Shown here piece by piece: positions 9,246 to 17,195 of a stretch of 64,000 bases of DNA (position 1 is the stretch's first letter; each line of letters starts with the position of its first letter). The DNA lies in contig CANOSP010000010.1 in NCBI GenBank assembly GCA_947569705.1, forward strand, positions 1 through 64,000, read 5' to 3'. This stretch comes from an uncultured Erysipelotrichaceae bacterium (GTDB lineage: Bacteria; Bacillota_I; Bacilli_A; Erysipelotrichales; Erysipelotrichaceae). The translations under genes and the position numbers were made by a program. The notes below the pieces were generated by a model, which worked only from the letters and a program-made list of their open reading frames with translations, ran no database searches and was not told the DNA's origin.

Positions 9246-10796
9246 TTAATTGTTAACAGTATATCCCTTTGCTTCTAAATTGGCCTTCAGCTGTTCCATT
9301 GTGATGCTCCCTTGTGCATATTGCATCATTTGTTCTGATATGTAATTATCACCTATCGGTGAAGATGATTTTACCGTAATGGTCGTGCCGTTTATTTCAA
9401 CAGTCGATGTATATTCATTGACTACATAACCGTTTCCGCCAAAATCATCATCGTTAAATATTTCTGAATGATCAGGTGAAGTTCCTGAATTATTTGTCGG
9501 CGGTACGGTAGAACTTGGATATTTAGTCTCAGGCCATATCATATTTCCGTTCTCATCTGTCGCATGACCGTATACCTTCATTGAGATCGGCGGTACTCGA
9601 AAATATTTCGGGCCGGTTCCGATATATACCGAATTAATGACGACTTTATTGTTAAATCCACCATGTACTGCCTTGCCGTTACCTGCATATACGGCAACGT
9701 GCATAGAGCCTACTCCGCCGTCATCATAAAGAATGAGATCGCCGGGAACTGCCTCTCCTTCAGATATATATGTACCGATTGCCGGCATTTGATAGACACC
9801 GATATTGTAATAATTGCCTTGTCGAAAGATCTTTTCCGGCATTCCGGTTAAATAACCGCTGTTTACTAACGCCATAGTCGCAAGCTCATCACAAGCCATA
9901 TTCGCTCCTACATAATTCAATGCGGCTTGTAAGACCGGACTGCCTTGCGCATCAATCGTTTCATTTGAAGCAGTATTTGATGATGGTTGAGTGCTTTCTT
10001 GTTTTGGCGTAGCTGCAGCTTCTCCATTAACAACAAGCTTTTCTTCTGTTGTTTCTTTCTTCTTTGGTTCTGCCTGTTTATTAACTTTATATGAGATTGC
10101 TTTCCCCATTTTAGTACCTTTCACACCCGCTGCCAACTTCTCTTTGTTTACACTCACACCTTTTTCCTGCACCTTTACCTTATAGCTTGCTTCTGTAATA
10201 TTATAACCGTGATCAACAACAGCGACATGGATTGTATAGGTTCCCGCTTTCTGCGTATCCACGTCACTTGTCAATAACGTATATCCGCTGCGCAAACGAT
10301 ATTTCTTATAGTTTTTTATTTGATCATTAGTTTCAAAGGTTTGCTTCTTTGCCTTCTTCCTGAAATCCTTGACTGTTTTAATTCTTTTATCATATTCGTC
10401 TTGGCTGACAAGATCTATCACTTTATACTCACCGTCTGCTTTATCCGTTACGGTATCAATATTACCGATCGGATTATAGGATGCTTGAAACGGGATTTCA
10501 AATATTTGCTCAGGCTGAAGCAATTTGATTTCTGCTTTAACAGTATCTTCAACCTTAACTTTTTTGCTTTCCTCACGCTTAGTCTGTCCGGTAATAGTGG
10601 CTTTTACATCGTATACGCCGACTACCTTAGAATCAACTGCTACATTTAAAGAAAGCTTTTCTCCCTCTTTTACATCAAAATAATTTTCATTTACTACTTT
10701 ATCTCCGTATTCAATAGTTATATCAGATGAAATGCTTGAGCATGCACTCATACCAATCACAGATATACATAGAAAAGCTGCAGTATACTGTTTCAT
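9246..10796 (-). CDS. NlpC/P60-type cell-wall peptidase lipoprotein
   Basis: The 516-residue product begins with a lipoprotein signal ending in MSAC, so Cys19 is the likely lipidated residue. Residues 25-220 form beta-rich, lysine-rich segments, including one that resembles an Ig-like or PKD-like domain ending in YKVKVQEK. A low-complexity linker (about 240-280) leads to an NlpC/P60 domain at about 288-405 with Cys302 (MACDEL), His366 (SMHVAVYAG) and His378 (AVHGGF) as the probable catalytic set. The last 110 residues are unrecognised. The role would be cleavage of peptidoglycan stem peptides from the membrane surface. The start follows AGGAG. It lies 96 bp after the CHAP-BIG2 gene on the same strand and may be co-transcribed with it. 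Confidence 0.85.
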   Translation of the reverse strand: MKQYTAAFLCISVIGMSACSSISSDITIEYGDKVVNENYFDVKEGEKLSLNVAVDSKVVGVYDVKATITGQTKREESKKVKVEDTVKAEIKLLQPEQIFEIPFQASYNPIGNIDTVTDKADGEYKVIDLVSQDEYDKRIKTVKDFRKKAKKQTFETNDQIKNYKKYRLRSGYTLLTSDVDTQKAGTYTIHVAVVDHGYNITEASYKVKVQEKGVSVNKEKLAAGVKGTKMGKAISYKVNKQAEPKKKETTEEKLVVNGEAAATPKQESTQPSSNTASNETIDAQGSPVLQAALNYVGANMACDELATMALVNSGYLTGMPEKIFRQGNYYNIGVYQMPAIGTYISEGEAVPGDLILYDDGGVGSMHVAVYAGNGKAVHGGFNNKVVINSVYIGTGPKYFRVPPISMKVYGHATDENGNMIWPETKYPSSTVPPTNNSGTSPDHSEIFNDDDFGGNGYVVNEYTSTVEINGTTITVKSSSPIGDNYISEQMMQYAQGSITMEQLKANLEAKGYTVNN

Positions 10797-10892
10797 AACG
10801 TTTTCTCCTCATATGAAAGTTTTGAGCTTAAATATTTTCTAAATACATTTATTCATACCCTCACAATAATTCAATCTCTATCCTTTTTACAA

Positions 10893-12701
10893 TTATTTTG
10901 TTACTTTAATTAACGCTCGTATTTCTTTCCCATTCACTGTTCTTGCATATAGCCATGTTAAGCCCGTAGATCTCGCTGTTACTTTCCCGTTTTTATCTAC
11001 TGTGGCTATTTTGGAATTCCCGGTTCTCCATGTAACTGCCTGATTCGCATTGGTTGGATTTACTGTCGCTTTAAACTTATAGGTCGTTCCGCGTCTCATA
11101 ACTCGCTTGGCTGTATTTAGCTTCACGCTCTGAGGCTGCGGAATTACTTTTACTGTTGCCGTTACCTGCTTGCCGTTAATCGTTTTGGCAGTAATAACCG
11201 CTGTTCCTACACCTTTTGCTTTTACCAATCCGTTTTTATCTACGGTCGCCACCCTTGTATTGCTGCTTCGCCATGTTACCGCTTGATTCGCATTTGTCGG
11301 ATTTACCGTTGCTTTAAACTTTGTTTGCTTGCCTAATGTAACTACCTTACTGCTGTAATTCAATTTTACACCGCTCGGTTGCGGTATAATCTTTACTAAA
11401 GCTTTTGCTTCTTTTCCGTTTGTTGTTTTTGCATAAAGCCATGTGAGTCCTTCAGATTTGCCGGTTACTTTGCCATTCTTATCAACAGTAGCAATTTTAG
11501 GATTTCCCGTTCTCCAAGTAACCTTTTGGCTTGCATTATTAGGAGTAGCTATAGCTCTGAACGTATAAGAAAAACCTTTACTGATTACCTTTTTACTATC
11601 CGTTATTTTAACAGCAATCGGTTTTGCGGCAACTCGAACCAAAACTTTTGCTTCTTGACCGTTATCGAGCTTAGCTCGTATAATCGTACCGCCGGCTTTT
11701 AACGCTTTTACATTACCGTTTTGATCAACGCTCGCAACAGACGGTGAAGATGATGTCCATGTTATATTACCGACATAGGAATGATAAGGATTTAGATTAA
11801 CAGATAATTTATAAGTTTGTCCAATATCTAAATTAACTTCTGATACTGATGTCCCCATTGTAACAGATGTAGGTTCATTATCCATCAGATAAAAATATTT
11901 GCCTCTGGAGCGGATACATCCGGCCGAATTGCATGCATCAAAATATGCTATAAACCCACCGCGGTTAGGTAATTTCACCGTATAAGAGTTTTCATATATA
12001 ATCTTTTCATACGCAATCGCATTGGCCCAATTATCCAATATTGTTACTTTGTAATAATCCGTATTATTAACTGCATACCAGTTAACCGTTACAATTTGAT
12101 TGATCTGATCAAGCGTTACCCACGGCATTTCCCAAGTCACATTAGGATTTGGCGAAGGAGGGGTTGGGCTTGGTGTCGGTGTAGGATCTGGAACAGACGG
12201 TGGAGTAACAGGTAATTGAACAAACTTCACATATTTAGCTCCTGTTGTATACCTAATCGCATCGTTTACATATTGGGTGATCGATTTCGATGCAGTATAG
12301 TAATAATAATGATTAGGATCACCAAAATAAGTGCTGTTGGCTTCACTATACTCTAAGGAATTGCCATTCACACTCTCAATATAAGCGGTATGCAGTATAG
12401 TACCGTTTGCATTTACAATTAGTGCAATTGAAGCTGTGGTAGGATTACTGGAAACTGTCCCGGCATTTTGCCATTGCCCGATTAATCCGGGCAATCTGAT
12501 TCCATGTAATTCTTTTACCCTTCCCCATACATACCATGTACATTGTCCTCTGTATCCGGCAGATAACGGATTTTCGCCATTATATGCGCCCGCACTCCAA
12601 TTAGGATAGCTCGCTCCCTGCACCTCTGTCAGATTGAACGAACTAACTAAAGATAAAGTAAGTAAAAAGCATAACATCGTTTTGATAAGTTTTTTAACCA
12701 T
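10893..12701 (-). CDS. Secreted CHAP amidase with four BIG2 domains
   Basis: The ATG at 12701 is preferred because AAAGGAG lies eight bases upstream; a TTG six bases earlier is too close to that site. The 602-residue product has a signal peptide ending near residue 29, a CHAP domain at about 33-160 with Cys54 (GQCTWYVWG), His104 (ILHTAYIE) and the SLEYSEAN segment, a Pro-rich linker, a fibronectin-III-like segment and four BIG2 domains of about 80 residues to the exact C-terminus. It probably cuts peptidoglycan. There is no LPXTG motif or membrane tail, so wall retention may depend on the BIG2 array. It is divergent from the LytTR operon and may be one of its targets. Confidence 0.9.
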   Translation of the reverse strand: MVKKLIKTMLCFLLTLSLVSSFNLTEVQGASYPNWSAGAYNGENPLSAGYRGQCTWYVWGRVKELHGIRLPGLIGQWQNAGTVSSNPTTASIALIVNANGTILHTAYIESVNGNSLEYSEANSTYFGDPNHYYYYTASKSITQYVNDAIRYTTGAKYVKFVQLPVTPPSVPDPTPTPSPTPPSPNPNVTWEMPWVTLDQINQIVTVNWYAVNNTDYYKVTILDNWANAIAYEKIIYENSYTVKLPNRGGFIAYFDACNSAGCIRSRGKYFYLMDNEPTSVTMGTSVSEVNLDIGQTYKLSVNLNPYHSYVGNITWTSSSPSVASVDQNGNVKALKAGGTIIRAKLDNGQEAKVLVRVAAKPIAVKITDSKKVISKGFSYTFRAIATPNNASQKVTWRTGNPKIATVDKNGKVTGKSEGLTWLYAKTTNGKEAKALVKIIPQPSGVKLNYSSKVVTLGKQTKFKATVNPTNANQAVTWRSSNTRVATVDKNGLVKAKGVGTAVITAKTINGKQVTATVKVIPQPQSVKLNTAKRVMRRGTTYKFKATVNPTNANQAVTWRTGNSKIATVDKNGKVTARSTGLTWLYARTVNGKEIRALIKVTK

Positions 12702-12975
12702 AGTCAATTCTCCTTTGTATTTAGGCTTTCATTGTTTGAACAAATAATCATTCCCTATGAAGTTATCATAGTAGTTCAAAATAAAATAATTTTTACTTTA
12801 TTATCGGACATCCCTCGTTCCATATATTTATTATACAATACCATATCGACCTGCCCCTTAACTCCCCGTATGTCCCGATTTGCACAAAATATGTAATTTT
12901 TGGTAATTAGACTGCTCACATTCATGTCAAAAATCGACAGCAATTATGTTAAAATATACCGTGAGGAGAGAAAGT
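12702..12975. promoter_or_regulatory. Divergent control region between CHAP gene and LytTR operon
   Basis: This 274-bp region must hold promoters for both directions. On the plus strand TGTTAAAAT (12949-12957) is an extended -10 with no clear -35, as is common for activator-dependent promoters. Further up, GTAATT occurs twice ten bases apart (12893-12898 and 12903-12908). This could be an operator half-site pair, but it does not match the usual LytTR repeat spacing, so it is only a candidate. Confidence 0.4.
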
Positions 12976-13674
12976 ATGCAAAATATAATTATTTGTGAAG
13001 ATATACCGGCACAAGCAAAGCACCTGCAGCAAGAGGTTGAGAAGCTAAATATACCGGAGCTTTCCTGCAAGGTTTATTCAAGCGCTGCAGAACTTTTAAA
13101 AGATTTGCCGGAAATGAATGCTTACAGTATTTTTTTATTAGATGTCATGATGCCTGATATCGACGGCATTTCGCTTGCTAAAATAATCAATGAAAGCCAC
13201 CCGCATTCCTGTATCATTTACATCACTGCATATATTCATACTGTTACCGATGCACAGGATACGAAACATTGTTACTTTTTGTTAAAATCGGAGTTAGAAA
13301 AACGACTTCCGATTGCTGTGGAAAAAGCTATGAACCTTATTAAAGAAACCGCGAAAACGATTTTAGTAACACAAGGTTCTTCCAAGCTTGTAGTAAATAC
13401 GGATGATATTTTATATTTAGAGCGAGTCAAGCGCTATACATATATTGTCACCAAGGACGAAAAACTTCGAGTCAAAGAAGACATCAAGGATCTAATGTCA
13501 GTACTTGGTCCCTACTTTCATCGCTGCCACAATAGCTTTGTTGTAAATTTCAGCAAAGTAACCGCAATCAATAAGCAAACTTTTTTCATTGACTCTTGGG
13601 CGATACCGATCTCAAGAAGCCATTCAAAAACAAGCGAAGCTGCTTTTCATGATTATATGATACATACAATTTAA
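12976..13674 (+). CDS. LytTR-family response regulator (AgrA-like)
   Basis: The ATG at 12976 follows GAGGAGAG at good spacing and is preferred over an in-frame ATG 30 bases upstream. The 232-residue product has a receiver domain with the acidic pair Glu8/Asp9, phospho-acceptor Asp56 (LLDVMMPDIDG), Thr in YITAYI and Lys in LLKSEL. A LytTR DNA-binding domain covers about 130-230 (DDILYLERVKRYTYI, FHRCHNSFVVNFSKV, ISRSHSKTS). It would be phosphorylated by the AgrC-like system encoded directly downstream (12-bp gap) and act as a transcription activator. Targets are not shown; the adjacent surface-protein genes are reasonable candidates. Confidence 0.93.
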   Translation: MQNIIICEDIPAQAKHLQQEVEKLNIPELSCKVYSSAAELLKDLPEMNAYSIFLLDVMMPDIDGISLAKIINESHPHSCIIYITAYIHTVTDAQDTKHCYFLLKSELEKRLPIAVEKAMNLIKETAKTILVTQGSSKLVVNTDDILYLERVKRYTYIVTKDEKLRVKEDIKDLMSVLGPYFHRCHNSFVVNFSKVTAINKQTFFIDSWAIPISRSHSKTSEAAFHDYMIHTI

Positions 13675-13686
13675 AGGAGACAGAAC

Positions 13687-14520
13687 ATGAAAAAAGCAAA
13701 TTGGTTATTATGCTTTTCCATATTACAAGCAATCACGATTATTACCCTGCTCAGCATTGTATTACTGGAAACCAAAGCCTATACAATACCCCTGCAGATC
13801 TTTGCAATTCTTATCTGTGTGATTTCCTACGGTGCTCTTTACATGGTCTATCGCACGATTATCCAAAGAGCCAAGCTGGAAGCTGACAATGATATTCTGA
13901 CTAAACAGATTGCCTTACAAAAAGAACACTATATTGCATCACAGGAAAATGAAAAACAGTTGTTGGAAATCAAAAATGAACTGTTACAAAAAATGAATGT
14001 ACAGCATCCCGAAGCTTTTCAAGATGAAGCAGCCACTAGAGCTTATATCAATGAGTTAATCGAAAAATCCGATCAAATTCAACAATTAGAATATTGTCAA
14101 AATAAGGTAATTGATGCTATTTTATACAACAAGTTTCTTATTGCCAAAGCAAACCGCATAAAGATTGAAAGCGAAGTCATATTGCCCGATGATCTGTCAA
14201 TAGATCCCCTTGATTGTATGCGGCTGTTTACCAACCTTTTGGATAATGCGATTGAAGCTTGTGCTCCCGTAGCCGAAACAGAGCGATTTCTTACAATCAA
14301 ATCGCGTATTAACAATCATACAATGATACTCCAAGTGACCAACAGTAAGTTGAAAGAGAATAAAATTAATCTTGAGCATCCGCTTTCTACGAAAAAGGAT
14401 AAAGAAAATCACGGTTTGGGAATCAGTATTATTCAAGATGTCGTTAAACGAAATCGCGGTAATATCTCTGTAGACGATCAAGAAAATCAAGTAAGTGTGA
14501 ATGTCACCTTACAAATATAG
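13687..14520 (+). CDS. AgrC-like GHKL ATPase protein lacking the H-box histidine
   Basis: The 277-residue protein has two membrane segments (about 6-28 and 34-57), a coiled-coil linker and a GHKL catalytic domain at about 170-277. The N-box reads TNLLDNAIEA (182-191) and the G-box HGLGISII (242-249), so ATP binding should be intact. The dimerisation segment reads IKNELLQKM at residues 95-103. Aligned with LRHDLLNEI of the three proteins downstream, Asn97 takes the place of the phospho-acceptor His and Glu98 that of Asp. His81 and His107 lie off the motif. The protein also lacks a polytopic sensor domain. It looks like a catalytic subunit that phosphorylates histidines on partner proteins. It is 12 bp after the response regulator gene and 11 bp before the first sensor gene. 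Confidence 0.85.
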   Translation: MKKANWLLCFSILQAITIITLLSIVLLETKAYTIPLQIFAILICVISYGALYMVYRTIIQRAKLEADNDILTKQIALQKEHYIASQENEKQLLEIKNELLQKMNVQHPEAFQDEAATRAYINELIEKSDQIQQLEYCQNKVIDAILYNKFLIAKANRIKIESEVILPDDLSIDPLDCMRLFTNLLDNAIEACAPVAETERFLTIKSRINNHTMILQVTNSKLKENKINLEHPLSTKKDKENHGLGISIIQDVVKRNRGNISVDDQENQVSVNVTLQI

Positions 14521-14531
14521 AAGGAGTGCTT

Positions 14532-15335
14532 ATGAGAGTGATTACTACGATTTTTAATCAAGTTCTTGTTTCCGTTGTTTGGCTTGTCTTTACCCATTAT
14601 TTTTTAACTCCGAAAGAAAATAATTGGAAAAGAGAAGTCAAATCTTATCCGATATGGATCATATGGATTTTTCTTACCGCAACTATTTTATGGTATCACA
14701 CTGCCGTTAAAACCGTCCTTACACCGATCATTCTGACTCTGATTTTCAGCTATATCTATCAGTTTAATTTAAAACGCTTTGCATTAGCAATTCTGGCAAT
14801 AGAAGCAGTCACGATGATCATTGAGGTAATTGCTTTGTTAATATTAACACTGTGTTTAAATGTACGACCCGAAAATATTTCTTATATCGATAATATCTTA
14901 CTTCTGCCTTTTATTCTGTCCTTTAATATCGTTGCGTTTAACTTCATTCTAAAGAAATGCAATTCCATCGGACAGCTTCCTTCTTTTACACTCATCTTTT
15001 TTCTGTCACAAATTCCGATGACATTGATGGTAGAATTGACACTGCATCCTCATGATCGCGGATCTTTGGTCGTCCCCTGCCTGTTTATTGCCGTGTTAGG
15101 AATGTTTTTTCAAATGCTTATATGGCGTCAAAAGGATGAATACTTCAACATCAAAAAACAGAAGATGTTGAATCATCAGCTTTTGGATATTTATAATTTA
15201 GAACTTGATGCTTATTTGGAACAAAAAGATCAGCTGTTGATTCAAAGAAAGCTGCGTCATGATCTCTTAAATGAAATTCAAATCGTGAAATATATGGAAC
15301 AAAACCATATGCATCCGCAGGAGCATTCGCTGTGA
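14532..15335 (+). CDS. Sensor/H-box membrane protein 1 of the split kinase, no ATPase domain
   Basis: The ATG at 14532 follows AAGGAG at five bases; a GTG at 14526 overlaps that site and is rejected. The 267-residue product has six or seven membrane segments in the first 200 residues, then a charged helix (about 205-240) and the H-box KLRHDLLNEI with His243. The protein ends 24 residues after the histidine, so no N- or G-box exists. Full AgrC-like kinases continue with an ATPase domain of about 150 residues. The stop codon overlaps the GTG start of the next gene by three bases, so no lost downstream domain is hidden here. The signal it senses is unknown. Confidence 0.85.
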   Translation: MRVITTIFNQVLVSVVWLVFTHYFLTPKENNWKREVKSYPIWIIWIFLTATILWYHTAVKTVLTPIILTLIFSYIYQFNLKRFALAILAIEAVTMIIEVIALLILTLCLNVRPENISYIDNILLLPFILSFNIVAFNFILKKCNSIGQLPSFTLIFFLSQIPMTLMVELTLHPHDRGSLVVPCLFIAVLGMFFQMLIWRQKDEYFNIKKQKMLNHQLLDIYNLELDAYLEQKDQLLIQRKLRHDLLNEIQIVKYMEQNHMHPQEHSL

Positions 15336-16132
15336 GAGCTATAACAACAATTTTGACGCAACTGCTGTGTATGGTAATCTGGTTCCGTTTCACGCATCAG
15401 TTTTTAACACCAAAAGAAAATAACCGGAAAAGAGAAGCTAAAGTTTATGTATTATGGATGATCTGGACTGTATTTACCGCAACAATCTTTTGGCATGATA
15501 CAGAGTTCAAGGCTTTGATTACACCGTTTTTTTTGTATCTGTCTTTTTCCTATATTTATCAGCCCGACAGAAAACGCTTTATTATTACCATTATCTTAAT
15601 CTTTCTCGTTATCTTGATTTCGGAAATCATCAGTATTCTGATTTTTATCACGGTATTTCACAGACAACTTGAAGCGATGAACTGGATGGATAATCTATTG
15701 CTTTTGCCGCTGATTTTGGCGATCAATTATTTTATTTTGCATGCTGTTCTTAAGCGCAAAAATCTAGTTTCCGACATACCGAATATCAGTTTGATATTTG
15801 TCTTTTTACAGATTCCGATTATGCTGATGATTGACTTATCCTATCAACAACATGCACCCGGATCGTTAAAAATTGCAGTATGGATTCTTGCTTTTTTCAC
15901 ACTCTTTTTTCAAATTTTTCTTTGGAAGAAGCGAGAAAATTATTATAATACAAGGAAGCAGGAACAACTTAATGTGCGGTTGAAGGCTTTTTATACACAG
16001 GAGATGAGTGCTTATATGAAGCAAAGGGATCAAGAACAGCTTCAGCGCAGACTCCGCCATGATTTATTGAATGAAATACAGGTTATTAAATATATGGAGA
16101 ATACAGAAACAGACGATCCGAAAGGAGCGTAA
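15332..16132 (+). CDS. Sensor/H-box membrane protein 2 of the split kinase, no ATPase domain
   Basis: The 266-residue product is a clear paralogue of its neighbours: the same N-terminal pattern (FLTPKENNRKREAK), 6-7 membrane segments, a cytoplasmic helix and RLRHDLLNEIQVIKYME with His243 at the same position. It ends 23 residues later. The GTG start overlaps the stop of the first copy (GTGA), which implies coupled translation. It is closer to copy 3 than to copy 1 in the membrane region (both share FLYLSF and MLMIDLSYQQH). As in the other copies, the phospho-acceptor is present and the catalytic domain absent. Confidence 0.85.
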   Translation: MRAITTILTQLLCMVIWFRFTHQFLTPKENNRKREAKVYVLWMIWTVFTATIFWHDTEFKALITPFFLYLSFSYIYQPDRKRFIITIILIFLVILISEIISILIFITVFHRQLEAMNWMDNLLLLPLILAINYFILHAVLKRKNLVSDIPNISLIFVFLQIPIMLMIDLSYQQHAPGSLKIAVWILAFFTLFFQIFLWKKRENYYNTRKQEQLNVRLKAFYTQEMSAYMKQRDQEQLQRRLRHDLLNEIQVIKYMENTETDDPKGA

Positions 16133-16134
16133 TT

Positions 16135-16911
16135 ATGCGTATTTTAACAACAGTCATTAATCAAATGCTATGTAACATAATTTGGTTATATTTCACTCAT
16201 CACTTTTTGATCAAGCGCGAAAATAATTTTAAGCGGGAAGCGGTCATTTTTATATTTTATATCCTATGGGCGCTTTTAACCGCCACTGTTTTATGGTATG
16301 ATACGGAGCTTAAATCGCTTATCTCGCCAGTTTTTCTGTATTTATCGTTTGCTTATATTTATAAACATGATATGAAGCGATTTATCATCACACTTCTATA
16401 CATATTTATCGGAATTTTCTTAAGTGAGATATTCGGTATTCTCTTATTCATCATGGTGTTTCAAAAGCCGCTGGAGGCTCTCGGGTGGCTTGAGAATCTA
16501 ATTGTGATGCCTCCTGCCTTACTCTTTAATTTTTGGTTGGCAAACATCATTCTCAAGTCTAAGGGATTGATTACCGCTCTTCCCAATATCAGCCTATTAT
16601 TTGTATTCTCTCAGGTTCCGATTATGTTGATGATTGACTTATCTTATCAGCAGCATTCTCCCGGTTCCTTGATTTTGCCTGCGTTCTTGCTTCTTTTATT
16701 TACTGCAATTTCACAGTTGTTTTTGTGGAAGAAAAAAGATTCTTATTTTAATGCCAAGAAAGAACAAATGATTCGCAAGCAGCTCCAAGCTGTCTATGAG
16801 CAGGAAATGGAAGCTTATTTCAAGCAACGAGATCAGTTACAAATACAGCGGAAATTAAGACATGATTTATTGAATGAGATTCAAGTTATCAGTTACATGG
16901 AACAACAGTGA
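16135..16911 (+). CDS. Sensor/H-box membrane protein 3 of the split kinase, no ATPase domain
   Basis: The 258-residue product is the third tandem paralogue. It has the same membrane layout, a cytoplasmic helix (about 205-240) and KLRHDLLNEIQVISYMEQQ, with His243 and the C-terminus only 15 residues beyond. The ATG follows AAAGGAG and begins two bases after the stop of copy 2. The C-terminal tails of the three copies differ in length and sequence while the H-box is conserved, which suggests selection on the box and not on anything after it. No AgrB- or AgrD-like peptide gene is found next to the operon. Confidence 0.85.
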   Translation: MRILTTVINQMLCNIIWLYFTHHFLIKRENNFKREAVIFIFYILWALLTATVLWYDTELKSLISPVFLYLSFAYIYKHDMKRFIITLLYIFIGIFLSEIFGILLFIMVFQKPLEALGWLENLIVMPPALLFNFWLANIILKSKGLITALPNISLLFVFSQVPIMLMIDLSYQQHSPGSLILPAFLLLLFTAISQLFLWKKKDSYFNAKKEQMIRKQLQAVYEQEMEAYFKQRDQLQIQRKLRHDLLNEIQVISYMEQQ

Positions 16912-17092
16912 AAATTGCATAAAATGGACATCTAAATTATTTTAGGATTTTCTATTTGTTAATTTCCATATAAATAAAGATGCAACTTTTGATCTTTCCG
17001 GTAATTCATTTCTAGAAGGATGAAAGGTCATAAAAGAGACTCTTATAACAAATATAATTCTCCTTTAATTTTGTTACATGTTGTTTAACAAA
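16912..17092. other. Gap after the split-kinase operon
   Basis: I see no coding sequence with a good ribosome site here. In particular, no small peptide precursor gene could be supported on either strand. Confidence 0.4.
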
Positions 17093-17138
17093 AAAAAGGT
17101 AGCGGATATTCGTTTCCTTACTAATCCTCTACCTTTTT
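17093..17138. terminator. Bidirectional terminator between convergent units
   Basis: AAAAAGGTAG (17093-17102) pairs perfectly with CTACCTTTTT (17129-17138). Ten base pairs, with A-run and T-run on opposite sides, let the hairpin end transcripts from both the split-kinase operon (plus) and the BIG2 unit (minus). The GGTAG/CTACC core recurs after other BIG2 genes. Confidence 0.8.
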
Positions 17139-17195
17139 GAAACCCTATAATAATTTATAGCGTTTTTGATGAAACACTACATTAATTTAGAATTT

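Noticed and set aside
12893-12908. GTAATT pair as a definite LytTR binding site
   Set aside because: The ten-base period does not fit known LytTR repeats, which are spaced by about two helical turns. It is noted only as a candidate within the control region.
12946-12975. Longer N-terminus for the LytTR regulator
   Set aside because: The ATG at 12976 has GAGGAGAG upstream and gives the normal receiver start, while the earlier ATG has no ribosome site and adds ten odd residues.
14526-16911. The three sensor genes as frameshifted full-length kinases
   Set aside because: The genes abut or overlap each other, so there is no room for an ATPase domain between them, and all three stop just after the H-box.
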